A program made the translations under genes and the position numbers. Of a stretch of 64,000 nt of DNA, positions 26,872 to 35,165 are shown piece by piece (within the stretch, counting starts at the first letter, position 1; every line of letters begins with the position of its first letter). The stretch is from Lachnospiraceae bacterium (lineage in GTDB: Bacteria > Bacillota > Clostridia > Lachnospirales > Lachnospiraceae). The notes beneath the pieces are model-generated. The model did no database searches. It was not told the origin of the DNA and was given only the letters and a program-made list of their open reading frames with translations. The stretch lies in contig SVDY01000008.1 in assembly GCA_015057665.1 (NCBI GenBank), positions 1 to 64,000 on the forward strand. The letters are read 5' to 3'.

Positions 26872-27759
26872 ATGAATTACGAAGAATTTAAACAATGTCT
26901 GTCGGCTATTTTAAAGGAGAAATATGCGAAAGAGGAATACGAGGTCAACATCCGAAAGATTGTAAAGAACAATGGTCTTTGTCTTGACGGATTATGTATT
27001 TTCCACAAGGAGGAACCGGTTTCCCCAACCATATATCTTGACAGTTACTATCAGCAATACACAAGAGGAGCACTTCTTGCAGATATAATTGATGATATAG
27101 AGAAAGAATATGCAAGAGGAATGAGACTGAAACCGGTTCTTCCGAATGTGGAAGCATATTATGAGACAGTCAGATCCCAGATTATTATGAGACTGGTAAA
27201 CTACGATAAGAATAAAGAAATATTAGAGGAATGTCCTTATATACCGTTTCATGATCTGGCAATTACATTCAGATGGCTTGCTCACCAGGATTCTATCGGT
27301 ATCTCCACTGCTTTGATCAGTAATAAGGAGCTGGAAGTATGGGGTATATCATTGGAACAGCTATATGAAGATGCAGTTAGGAATACAGAACAGCTATTTC
27401 CCGCAGAGATTAACCGGTTAAGAGATGTAATGGCAGCAAAAGGAATAATCTCAGAAGATACGGATTTTGACCTGTATTTAGTGACAAATGAACAGGGAAT
27501 CAATGGAGCTACTTGCATTTTGTATAATGGCCTGTTAAAAGAATTTGCCAGAGTACATAAGAGCAGTTTTTATCTTTTACCAAGCAGCATACATGAGATG
27601 ATGATTTGCTTTGCAGATGAGAATATATCAGAAGATATGCTTTTATCACTGGTGAGAAAAGCGAATCATGTTGTTGTGACCATGGGAGAGGTTCTCTCTG
27701 ATAATATTTATTATTATGACTATATCTGTGAAGAATTATCTATGATTGAAAATTATTAA
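26872..27759 (+). CDS. DUF5688 family protein
   Basis: A 295-residue soluble protein that fits DUF5688, a family common in Lachnospiraceae and of unknown function. Typical features are PTIYLDSYY, a central PYIPFHDLAITFRW, DLYLVTNEQGINGA and the end FYLLPSSIHEMMI. No catalytic motif is evident. AAGGAGAG precedes the ATG. It stands alone between a terminator and the promoter of the next gene. Confidence 0.72.
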   Translation: MNYEEFKQCLSAILKEKYAKEEYEVNIRKIVKNNGLCLDGLCIFHKEEPVSPTIYLDSYYQQYTRGALLADIIDDIEKEYARGMRLKPVLPNVEAYYETVRSQIIMRLVNYDKNKEILEECPYIPFHDLAITFRWLAHQDSIGISTALISNKELEVWGISLEQLYEDAVRNTEQLFPAEINRLRDVMAAKGIISEDTDFDLYLVTNEQGINGATCILYNGLLKEFARVHKSSFYLLPSSIHEMMICFADENISEDMLLSLVRKANHVVVTMGEVLSDNIYYYDYICEELSMIENY

Positions 27760-27795
27760 TTATTTCTTACTTTTTCTATTTTATATCTGCTATTC

Positions 27796-27824
27796 TTGTC
27801 AAGTAGTCTGATTCATCGTATAAT
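27796..27824 (+). promoter_or_regulatory. Promoter of AI-2E family transporter gene
   Basis: TTGTCA (27796-27801), 17-base spacer, TATAAT (27819-27824). Confidence 0.7.
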
Positions 27825-27853
27825 TATGTCAGTTCTAGTTAGGAGATGAAAAG

Positions 27854-28975
27854 ATGAAACGATATGAAGTTATGCTGGAATTGCTATTGGAATGTTTGAT
27901 TCTTGTATTCCAGATTCTTTTATGTATCTATATTTTACCCAAAACACTTGGATATTTATGGCCTTTTGTCATAGGATGGATCATTGCCTTGATTGCAGGT
28001 CCTTTGACCAGTTCTTTACAAAAGAGATTAAAACTAAATCAGCATTATCTTTCTATTTTTATACTTGTAGTGTTTATTGCGTTGATTAGCGGAATCCTGT
28101 ATTTTATGATTGTTACAGTGGCAAGAGAAGCAGTTTCATTTATGGCGGATCTTCCTGCTATGTATGGACAGTTTCTTGACAGTACAAAACATATATCAGA
28201 ATATCTTGTGTCAGTGAATTTATTCCCGGATGCACTTCAATGGAATATGGATCAGATTATGGAGTCTTTAAAATCAGTACTGCTGACGGCGGTTAATAGA
28301 ATCGGTTCAACAGGCGCTTCTCATATGGGAGTGATTGCTACAAATGTTGTTAATTTTCTCATAGGAATTATAGTCAGTATTTTGTCCGCTTATTTCTTTA
28401 TTGTCTATAAGGATAAGATGTTCCAGACATATAGAAAGAAGTGTTCCAAAGAGTTACAAAGCCGTTTGGATGATATTTTTTATCATATTAAAAATGCACT
28501 TGGCGGTTATGTGATTGCTCAGCTTAAACTGATGGGTATTATATTTGTGATTCTATCCATCGGTTTATTCCTTTCCGGCAATCCTTATGCACTGTTTGTA
28601 GCATTTATGATTGCAATTGTAGATATTATTCCTTTTCTTGGTACTGGTTTTGTATTGGTGCCATGGGCAATTTTTGATTTTATAGCGGGAAATTATTCGC
28701 TTATGATTCTTAGACTGGTTTTATATGTAGTCTGTCTTTTGTCGAGACAATTATTGCAGCCTAAGATAATCGGAGACAGTGTTGGCCTGAATCCTTTTGT
28801 GACACTTTTACTTATTTATGTAGGATTTAAAGCTGCTGGAATTATAGGATTTCTTCTTGCTATGGTTCTTGGGATTATTGTATTAAACTTTTACAAACTT
28901 GGACTCTTTGATGGTAAGATAAATCGATTTAAAAACCTGATAGCTAAATTTCAAAAAGCTAATGATATAATGTAG
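27854..28975 (+). CDS. AI-2E family transporter (UPF0118 permease)
   Basis: A 373-residue polytopic membrane protein with about seven or eight hydrophobic segments (for example about 12-45, 60-90, 155-185, 225-265, 270-300, 310-345). The family pattern is present: long soluble segment after the third segment, then IAIVDIIPFLGTG and a closing RQLLQPKIIGDSVGLNP. Members export or import small molecules, some being cation antiporters; substrate is unknown here. GGAG precedes the ATG. The terminator that follows is shared with the convergent DUF4250 gene. Confidence 0.85.
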   Translation: MKRYEVMLELLLECLILVFQILLCIYILPKTLGYLWPFVIGWIIALIAGPLTSSLQKRLKLNQHYLSIFILVVFIALISGILYFMIVTVAREAVSFMADLPAMYGQFLDSTKHISEYLVSVNLFPDALQWNMDQIMESLKSVLLTAVNRIGSTGASHMGVIATNVVNFLIGIIVSILSAYFFIVYKDKMFQTYRKKCSKELQSRLDDIFYHIKNALGGYVIAQLKLMGIIFVILSIGLFLSGNPYALFVAFMIAIVDIIPFLGTGFVLVPWAIFDFIAGNYSLMILRLVLYVVCLLSRQLLQPKIIGDSVGLNPFVTLLLIYVGFKAAGIIGFLLAMVLGIIVLNFYKLGLFDGKINRFKNLIAKFQKANDIM

Positions 28976-29031
28976 GGAAATCTTTTAAATATCGAGAATA
29001 TTTTTAGAGCAGGGAACATTTTTATCAATGA

Positions 29032-29072
29032 AAAAGAACCAGTACCGTGTTTAACGGAACTGGTTCTTTTCT
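29032..29072. terminator. Bidirectional terminator
   Basis: AAAAGAACCAGT / ACTGGTTCTTTT with an inner CCGT/ACGG pair. It also forms the last codons and stop of the minus-strand DUF4250 gene. Confidence 0.85.
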
Positions 29073-29236
29073 TTGTCGTAGTGGAAATCCATCACAGCCA
29101 GCTTAGCAAGTATTTCATCCTGGTTCAGATTCAAATCTTCACATAATGCGTCGAAACTGCTGTAATAATCTCTTAATTTTGTGTTCAGATAACTGTATAA
29201 CATTACCGGATCATTTGGAATATTCATTTGACTCAT
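29051..29236 (-). CDS. DUF4250 domain-containing small protein
   Basis: A 61-residue protein: MSQMNIPNDPVMLYSYLNTKL opening, then a helical segment LCEDLNLNQDEILAKLAVM, which fits the DUF4250 family. Function is unknown; the helix pair could be a small helix-turn-helix. The reading frame starts at 29263, but GGAGGTG lies inside it and sets the ATG at 29236. Its 3' end overlaps the shared terminator. Confidence 0.75.
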   Translation of the reverse strand: MSQMNIPNDPVMLYSYLNTKLRDYYSSFDALCEDLNLNQDEILAKLAVMDFHYDKEKNQFR

Positions 29237-29275
29237 TGTAACACCTCCATCCCCATTCATCATATCATATGAGAG

Positions 29276-29304
29276 TTGTTTTTTGAAGCAGGAATAGATA
29301 TAAT
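29276..29304 (+). promoter_or_regulatory. Promoter of histidine phosphatase gene
   Basis: TTGTTT (29276-29281), 17-base spacer, TATAAT (29299-29304). Confidence 0.55.
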
Positions 29305-29348
29305 AGAATCATCGTTTGTATGATAAAGCAGGAAAGGCAGGATATGTA

Positions 29349-29936
29349 ATGGAACTATATCTGGTTCGTCACGGGGAGACAGAATGGAACAGGGAAGGCC
29401 GTTATTATGGTCATAAGGATATTGGTCTTTCCGAAGCGGGTCTTTTGCAGGCGAAAGAACTGGGAGAATATATGAAAAAGATTTCTTTTGATAAAGTCAT
29501 CAGTTCACCGCTGTGCCGTGCCTGTGACACAGCAAAAGAACTTACGGCACAGCAGATTCAGACAGATGAGAGATTAAAGGAACAGAATTTTGGATTATTT
29601 GAAGGGAAGACATATGTGGAATTAATGGATGAATATCCAATGGAATTAAAAGCTTGGAATGAAAATCATGAACAATATTGTCTTCCGGAAGGGGAAAGCT
29701 TTCTTGATGTACGAGCCAGAGTAGAGGCATTTGTTAAAGATTTGGAAAAGGACAGTGGTAAGATACTGATTGTTGCTCATAAAGGCACCTTTGGACATAT
29801 GCTTGCGGCGTTGATGAATCTTCCACCTTCCGGTTACTGGAATTTTGTATTTGAACAGGGGACTTATTCTAAGATTGATCTTCAGGATGGGTTTGCTATT
29901 CTTCGATCAATAAACCGTCTTCCTGAAAAAGAATAG
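29349..29936 (+). CDS. Histidine phosphatase family protein (phosphoglycerate mutase-like)
   Basis: A 195-residue phosphatase of the histidine acid phosphatase/dPGM fold. The phospho-accepting His is in YLVRHGETEWN near residue 8; a second His is in IVAHKGTFGHM. Small size fits a broad phosphatase such as CobC/GpmB rather than glycolytic mutase. The frame begins upstream at 29316, but AAAGGCAGG before 29349 marks the start. rarA follows 13 bases after the stop. Confidence 0.88.
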   Translation: MELYLVRHGETEWNREGRYYGHKDIGLSEAGLLQAKELGEYMKKISFDKVISSPLCRACDTAKELTAQQIQTDERLKEQNFGLFEGKTYVELMDEYPMELKAWNENHEQYCLPEGESFLDVRARVEAFVKDLEKDSGKILIVAHKGTFGHMLAALMNLPPSGYWNFVFEQGTYSKIDLQDGFAILRSINRLPEKE

Positions 29937-29949
29937 ATGAGGAACAAAC

Positions 29950-31272
29950 ATGGATTTATTTGATTATATGAGAGAACAAGAGAAGGAGCAGGAAGCACCC
30001 CTTGCAGGAAGAATGCGGCCGACTACCATAGATGATGTAGTAGGGCAGAAGCATATTCTGGGGAAAGATAAGATGCTGTATCGTGCTATTTCTGCTGACA
30101 GATTAAGTTCTCTGATTTTATATGGGCCTCCCGGCTGCGGAAAAACTACACTTGCAAAAGTCATTGCCAATACAACAAAATCACTTTTTGTTCAGATGAA
30201 TGCCACCACATCCGGGAAAAAAGAGATGGAGGCGGCAGTAAAAGAGGCGAAGAACAATCAGGGAATGTATGGGAAAAAAACAATACTTTTTATTGATGAG
30301 ATTCATCGTTTTAATAAGGGGCAGCAGGACTTTCTGCTTCCTTTTGTGGAGGATGGCACTGTTACGCTGATTGGAGCCACAACAGAGAATCCTTATTTTG
30401 AAGTGAATGGTGCTTTGATTTCAAGATCTAATATTTTTGAATTAAAACCATTAGAAAAAGAGGATATTAAAACACTTCTTAAGAAGGCAATTTCCGATGA
30501 AACAAAGGGAATGGGAAGTTACGGTGCTGTTATAGATGAGGATGCCTGTGATTTCCTTGCAGATATGGCAGAAGGAGATGCAAGATGTGCCTTAAATGCC
30601 TTAGAATTGGGCGTACTTACAACGGAGCCGGATTCTAAGGGTGTGATTCGGATTACTCTTTCTGTTGCAGAGGAATGCATTCAGAGAAGAGCTATTTATT
30701 ATGATAAAAACGGTGACAATCATTACGATACCATATCTGCTTTTATTAAAAGTATGAGAGGTTCTGATCCGGATGCAGCTGTCTATTATCTTGCCAAGAT
30801 GCTTCATTCGGGAGAAAGCGTTACCTTTATTGCAAGAAGAATTATGATCTGTGCAGCAGAGGATGTGGGAAATGCAGATCCAAGAGCTCTGGAAGTGGCA
30901 GTTTCTGCTTCTCTTGCGGTGGAACGTCTTGGCATGCCGGAAGCCAGAATTCCCCTTGCACAGGCAGTTATCTACGTGGCTTGTGCACCAAAGAGTAATT
31001 CATCTATCTGTGCCATCGATGAGGCAATGAATCTGGTCAGAAAACAAAAGACCGGCTCCGTACCTAACCATTTAAGAGATGCCCATTATGGAGGTGCAGC
31101 CAAATTGGGACATGGGAAAGGCTATTTATATGCCCATGACTATCCAAATCACTATGTGAAACAACAGTATCTGCCGGATGAACTTGCAGGTCATAAGTTC
31201 TATGAACCAAGCGGCAACGGTTATGAGAAAAAAATGGAAGAATATATGAGATGGCTGAAAGGAGAACAATAA
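29950..31272 (+). CDS. rarA: Replication-associated recombination protein A (MgsA/WRNIP1 family)
   Basis: A 440-residue AAA+ ATPase that acts at stalled replication forks. Motifs: Walker A GPPGCGKT near 60, Walker B FIDEIHRFNKGQQD, sensor 1 GATTENP, arginine finger segment SRSN, then the C-terminal tetramer domain with YYLAKMLHSGE and APKSN. It shares a transcript with the phosphatase and the small membrane protein that follows by one base. Confidence 0.94.
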   Translation: MDLFDYMREQEKEQEAPLAGRMRPTTIDDVVGQKHILGKDKMLYRAISADRLSSLILYGPPGCGKTTLAKVIANTTKSLFVQMNATTSGKKEMEAAVKEAKNNQGMYGKKTILFIDEIHRFNKGQQDFLLPFVEDGTVTLIGATTENPYFEVNGALISRSNIFELKPLEKEDIKTLLKKAISDETKGMGSYGAVIDEDACDFLADMAEGDARCALNALELGVLTTEPDSKGVIRITLSVAEECIQRRAIYYDKNGDNHYDTISAFIKSMRGSDPDAAVYYLAKMLHSGESVTFIARRIMICAAEDVGNADPRALEVAVSASLAVERLGMPEARIPLAQAVIYVACAPKSNSSICAIDEAMNLVRKQKTGSVPNHLRDAHYGGAAKLGHGKGYLYAHDYPNHYVKQQYLPDELAGHKFYEPSGNGYEKKMEEYMRWLKGEQ

Positions 31273-31273
31273 A

Positions 31274-31480
31274 ATGAAAGAGAATAATAGGATGAAGAGG
31301 ATGCTGGCTGTACTGACTCTGGCTGTGCTTGCAGTCTGTCTAATGCTTACCCTGATTTTTGCTTTCACAGGAAGTAAATATTTTATGGTAATGCTGATGC
31401 TTACCTTATTGATGCCTATTTTACTTTGGATTTGTATGTTCTTTTATAAACAGAGTAAAGACAGGTCAAAGGACTCTTGA
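31274..31480 (+). CDS. Small two-helix membrane protein, unknown
   Basis: A 68-residue protein with two hydrophobic segments (about 10-31 and 36-56) joined by a short turn, and basic ends (N-terminus KENNRMKRM, C-terminus KQSKDRSKDS). No family is recognised. AAAGGAGA lies inside the rarA tail and the ATG is one base after the rarA stop, so it is translated from the same mRNA. Confidence 0.65.
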   Translation: MKENNRMKRMLAVLTLAVLAVCLMLTLIFAFTGSKYFMVMLMLTLLMPILLWICMFFYKQSKDRSKDS

Positions 31481-31505
31481 TTTATAACCACTTTTTCGTT
31501 ATAAT
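31477..31505 (+). promoter_or_regulatory. Promoter of SEC-C protein gene
   Basis: TTGATT (31477-31482, overlapping the stop codon of the previous gene), 17-base spacer, TATAAT (31500-31505). Confidence 0.65.
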
Positions 31506-31539
31506 AATATCAACCTATGGCTTAAAATGAGAAAATACT

Positions 31540-31582
31540 AAGGAAGGTATAGGAAAAGTAAGTATACAAAAAGGAAGGTATA
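31540..31582 (+). repeat. Duplicated Shine-Dalgarno segment
   Basis: AAGGAAGGTATA occurs twice, at 31540-31551 and 31571-31582. Only the second is correctly spaced from the ATG at 31587. Confidence 0.8.
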
Positions 31583-31586
31583 AAAT

Positions 31587-32087
31587 ATGGCACTTTTACA
31601 GGAATGGCGTGATTACGCATACAGTCATGACGATAGAACACAGGGCGGACAGCAGTTTTGGATTGCTTATTTCGCAATTGAAAAAGGGATCTATGAGAAG
31701 CTTCTTGAGAATGAGACAGAAGTAGTATCCGGTACGGTTGAAGAATTAGCTGCTAAATTTGAAACAGAAGTTCTCTATATGGCTGGTTTCCTCGATGGAA
31801 TTAACGACAGCTTAAAAACACCAAATCCAATTGAAGAGATGGAGAAGGATACTGTTGTTACACTTGATATTGATCTTGAAAAACTCTACTATAACATGGT
31901 TGCTGCAAGAGCAGAATGGTTATATGAATTACCACAGTGGGATCATATTTTAACAGCAGAGAGAAGAAAAGAACTCTATAAAGAACAGAAGTCTTCTACA
32001 ACAGTTGTAAAACCTCCTAAGGTAGGAAGAAATGATCCATGTCCATGTGGAAGCGGTAAAAAATACAAAAAATGCTGCGGCAGATAA
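31587..32087 (+). CDS. SEC-C metal-binding domain protein
   Basis: A 166-residue protein with a helical body (about 1-130) and a C-terminal SEC-C zinc motif [18 protein letters not shown], like the tail of SecA that binds zinc and contacts SecB or ribosomes. The body does not look like SecA. Likely cytosolic; role unknown, perhaps ribosome or nascent chain contact. Own promoter; the terminator-like hairpin after it separates it from the next gene. Confidence 0.82.
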   Translation: MALLQEWRDYAYSHDDRTQGGQQFWIAYFAIEKGIYEKLLENETEVVSGTVEELAAKFETEVLYMAGFLDGINDSLKTPNPIEEMEKDTVVTLDIDLEKLYYNMVAARAEWLYELPQWDHILTAERRKELYKEQKSSTTVVKPPKVGRNDPCPCGSGKKYKKCCGR

Positions 32088-32098
32088 ATGAAATGGAG

Positions 32099-32134
32099 GG
32101 GCAGGCGTAAGTAATATTTGCGCATGCCCTTTTT
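32099..32134 (+). terminator. Probable intrinsic terminator after SEC-C gene
   Basis: GGGCA / TGCCC outer arms with an inner GCG/CGC pairing, then TTTTT. Confidence 0.65.
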
Positions 32135-32177
32135 CGCACAAAAGCAGCTGTGCTCAGATGAAAAGGAGAGATTCCAT

Positions 32178-33248
32178 ATGGAGAATATGTCGAAAACTTA
32201 TATACGTCCTCTTGATTTGGATATGGCTTCTGTCATCAGTCAGAACAGCCGGGAAAGCCTTTATGCTTTTTTAAAAAGAATGGATCTTGAAGTGGATAGC
32301 CACTGGGAAAAAGAAGTACTTGCTATGTTTCTGAAAGATACTCTTTTGGATAACCCGGAATATCTTCTTCATGTTTTAGGAAAAGATACACTTCGCTTTC
32401 TGATTTATTTATGGGAATATAATCACAGTGAGATTATATTAGAACAAACAGACTGGTCTATGATCGGCCAGCTTAAGTTCCTTGGTTTTCTTGATTTTAA
32501 TTTTGTAGAACAGGAATCAGATCGGTTTCATATTATTTATATAATGGAAGAGGCCAAAGCTCTTTTTTATTTTTATTTGAAAAGCAAAACAGCAAAGACG
32601 ATGATGGAGCGCTTTGATATCTGGGAGAAACTGATTCGGGGAATGATGACTCATTATGGCATTATTAGTTTTGGACGTTTGTATTATCTTTTTTGCCGCC
32701 TGATCAGATCCCCTATTGATGACCAGGAATTGCATCGTTTTTTATCATCAAGAATTAATCTTCATCATTTTGGATGCTTTGCCATCGAAAAGATGTCAAA
32801 TATCGAATATTACCAGAGTTATGAAATATCCGACGCAGAGCAGGTCGTGGATAAAAGACAGGAAATAAAAGAAATAGACTATTTTTGTCCTTCCTATGAG
32901 GAGGCCTTATCTATTGCCGAGAACAACGGAATAGGAAACTGGGATGGAATTAGTATCATAGCGGAGATATTTTTACAACTACTTGACATTGAATATTATA
33001 AAACTGTAATCGCAATTAAGACCTGTATTCTTATGTCACAAAACGATGAGACACTGGAGGCAGTGGAAGCTTATCTTTTCGGATCCTATCCGGAATGCCG
33101 GCCTTTTCAGGACAGAATCAAAGATGCAGTTTATTCTTTATATAACAGTGTTCCCGTCTATAGCCTGAAAGGGTATAGCCGAAAGGAATTAAGAAAATTA
33201 AATCACAAGGCTCCTGTATTTACTATAGTCAAGGGAGGAAAAAAGTAA
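32178..33248 (+). CDS. Hypothetical protein
   Basis: A 356-residue soluble protein that I do not recognise. It is predicted mostly helical, rich in Tyr, Phe, Leu and acidic residues, for example FLKDTLLDNPEYLLHVLGKD and YYLFCRLIRSPIDDQELHR; no metal, nucleotide or membrane motif is seen. The frame is open from 32118, but AAAGGAGAG sets the ATG at 32178. The C-terminal KGYSRKELRKLNHKAPVF is basic. It lies between a SEC-C protein and the VanRS-like system; distantly similar regions are often found together with SEC-C proteins, but this is inference. Confidence 0.6.
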   Translation: MENMSKTYIRPLDLDMASVISQNSRESLYAFLKRMDLEVDSHWEKEVLAMFLKDTLLDNPEYLLHVLGKDTLRFLIYLWEYNHSEIILEQTDWSMIGQLKFLGFLDFNFVEQESDRFHIIYIMEEAKALFYFYLKSKTAKTMMERFDIWEKLIRGMMTHYGIISFGRLYYLFCRLIRSPIDDQELHRFLSSRINLHHFGCFAIEKMSNIEYYQSYEISDAEQVVDKRQEIKEIDYFCPSYEEALSIAENNGIGNWDGISIIAEIFLQLLDIEYYKTVIAIKTCILMSQNDETLEAVEAYLFGSYPECRPFQDRIKDAVYSLYNSVPVYSLKGYSRKELRKLNHKAPVFTIVKGGKK

Positions 33249-33256
33249 TCGAATAA

Positions 33257-33312
33257 AAATGATTGAATAGAAATGATCAAATAGAAATGATCAAATAGAA
33301 ATGATCAAATAG
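33257..33312 (+). repeat. 14-bp tandem repeat before the VanR-like gene
   Basis: Three perfect copies of AAATGATCAAATAG (33271-33312) preceded by one degenerate copy (33257-33270). The array ends directly at AAAGGAGG, the ribosome site of the response regulator. Confidence 0.9.
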
Positions 33313-33328
33313 AAAGGAGGTAATCAGA

Positions 33329-34027
33329 ATGAATGCCAATATTCTTATTGTCGACGATGAAAAAGAAATCGCCGATGTTGTAGAACTATATTTGAAAAAT
33401 GATGATTATCAGTTTTTTACTTTTTATAATGGAAAAGATGCACTTGCATGCATTGAAACAGAAAAAATTGATCTCGCAATTTTAGATATTATGATGCCGG
33501 ATATTTCCGGTTTGGAGTTGTTAAAAGAAATCCGTAAAAAATACACATTTCCTGTGATTATGCTGACAGCCAAAACAGGTACCATGGATAAAATTAATGG
33601 ATTGACCATGGGAGCGGATGATTATATTGAGAAACCATTCCAGCCATTGGAACTGATGGCCAGAGTAAAGGCGCAGCTTCGCAGAGCGAACAAATACAAC
33701 GACGGAACAAGGGAGACTGAGTCCGAGTCCATTGAAATCAGCGGATTGATATTAAAAAAAGATGAACAGCAGTGTATTTATAATGAACAGGAAGTTGTTC
33801 TTACACCAAAGCAGTTTTCCATTCTCTGGCTCTTGGCTTCGAATCAGGGCAAGACGATCAGTTCAGAACGTCTTTTTGAAGAAGTGTGGAAAGCCAAATA
33901 TTTTAAAAATGACAATAATACAGTGATGGTCCATATCCGTAACATCAGGGAGACGCTTCTTGCTGTGACCGGAAGAAGGGATTTGATCAAAACTGTTTGG
34001 GGACGGGGATATAGAATCGATGGTTAA
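33329..34027 (+). CDS. VanR-like OmpR-family response regulator
   Basis: A 232-residue regulator: receiver domain with phospho-accepting Asp53 (LAILDIMMPDISG), the Lys of IEKPF, then a winged-helix DNA-binding domain (about 135-232) ending KTVWGRGYRI. The receiver closely follows VanR in wording (ILIVDDEKEIADVVELYLKN, LTMGADDYIEKPFQPLELMARVKAQLRR). The kinase gene overlaps by 8 bases. No van ligase, dehydrogenase or dipeptidase gene is in the window, so its targets are unknown; wall stress is a fair guess. Confidence 0.88.
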   Translation: MNANILIVDDEKEIADVVELYLKNDDYQFFTFYNGKDALACIETEKIDLAILDIMMPDISGLELLKEIRKKYTFPVIMLTAKTGTMDKINGLTMGADDYIEKPFQPLELMARVKAQLRRANKYNDGTRETESESIEISGLILKKDEQQCIYNEQEVVLTPKQFSILWLLASNQGKTISSERLFEEVWKAKYFKNDNNTVMVHIRNIRETLLAVTGRRDLIKTVWGRGYRIDG

Positions 34028-35165
34028 GTATCGCAGATTAAAAATGAAATTAATGCTGCAGACCATTATAATTGGATTTTCTATTGCAGCAGTAGGATTT
34101 TTCCTGCTCGAGTTTTGTATTGACGGAGTCTGGCAGGCACCATTCGCAGATGCCTTTGTGGGACTTTGTGAGAACATCGGAATGAATGTGGAAAGTGCTA
34201 TTGCACTTTATAATACTATTTTCAGGGATAATAAAGTCATGTTAGTGGGAATATTCTTTATTATCCTGTTGATCATTGCCTTTAATCTAACCATGTCCAC
34301 TTATACGAATTATTTATTACAGGTGGAGTCAGGCATCGAGAATATTCTTATTGATTCAGATGACTTTATTGAACTTGATCCGGTGCTTCTTCCTATGGAG
34401 TTGAAACTTAATTCTATCAAAGCTACTATTAAAGAGGAACAGTTAAAAAGCAGCAGGAATGAGCAAAGAAAGAATGACCTTGTTGTATATCTGGCTCATG
34501 ATTTAAAGACTCCGCTCACTTCAGTCATTGCCTATTTGTCTATCCTTGCAGAAGATCCGGAACTGCCCGTTGCACAGCGAGCCAAATATGCCAATATTTC
34601 TCTGGAAAAGGCAATCCGTCTTGGAGAATTAATCGAGGAATTTTTTGAGATTACCAGGTACAATCTTTCTAATATTGTACTGGAAAAAGGTGAGATTTCC
34701 CTTGACATGATGATCGAACAGATCGTAGATGAATTTTATCTTCTGTTTGAGCAAAAAGGTATTGAATGTCAGTTAGACATAGAAGATGATATTTATCTCT
34801 ATGGAGATTCTGATAAACTGGCCCGCGTCTTAGATAATATTATTCGAAATGCAGTCAGTTACAGTTATGAGAAAACTCCCATTTCTATTAGAGCAAAAAG
34901 ATTATCCGCAGAGATGGTGGAAATCCGTTTCCGTAATCAGGGAAAAGAGATTGCTCCCCACAAATTAGAACATATTTTTGAAAAATTTTACAGGCTGGAT
35001 GATGCAAGATCATCACAGACAGGCGGTTCCGGTTTGGGACTGGCTATTGCAAAAGAAATTGTAGAACTTCATCAGGGCAGCATAGAAGCGGAAAGCAATG
35101 CTCAATATACAGAATTTATTGTAATTCTGCCGTGTATGGATCAAAATGAGAGGAATAGCAAATGA
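34020..35165 (+). CDS. VanS-like sensor histidine kinase
   Basis: A 381-residue membrane kinase: two transmembrane segments (about 10-31 and 73-91) around a short outside loop of about 40 residues, linker, H-box with His160 (YLAHDLKTPLTS), then N, G1 and G2 boxes (NIIRNAVSYS, FRNQGKEI, GGSGLGLAIAKEIV). The H-box through ATPase region closely resembles VanS. Co-translated with the regulator (8-base overlap) and with the pyrophosphatase (ATGA overlap). Ligand unknown. Confidence 0.88.
   Translation: MVKYRRLKMKLMLQTIIIGFSIAAVGFFLLEFCIDGVWQAPFADAFVGLCENIGMNVESAIALYNTIFRDNKVMLVGIFFIILLIIAFNLTMSTYTNYLLQVESGIENILIDSDDFIELDPVLLPMELKLNSIKATIKEEQLKSSRNEQRKNDLVVYLAHDLKTPLTSVIAYLSILAEDPELPVAQRAKYANISLEKAIRLGELIEEFFEITRYNLSNIVLEKGEISLDMMIEQIVDEFYLLFEQKGIECQLDIEDDIYLYGDSDKLARVLDNIIRNAVSYSYEKTPISIRAKRLSAEMVEIRFRNQGKEIAPHKLEHIFEKFYRLDDARSSQTGGSGLGLAIAKEIVELHQGSIEAESNAQYTEFIVILPCMDQNERNSK

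Noticed and set aside
33329..35165. Glycopeptide resistance cluster
   Set aside because: Only the regulator and sensor resemble Van proteins; no D-Ala-D-Lac ligase, VanH or VanX gene is present.
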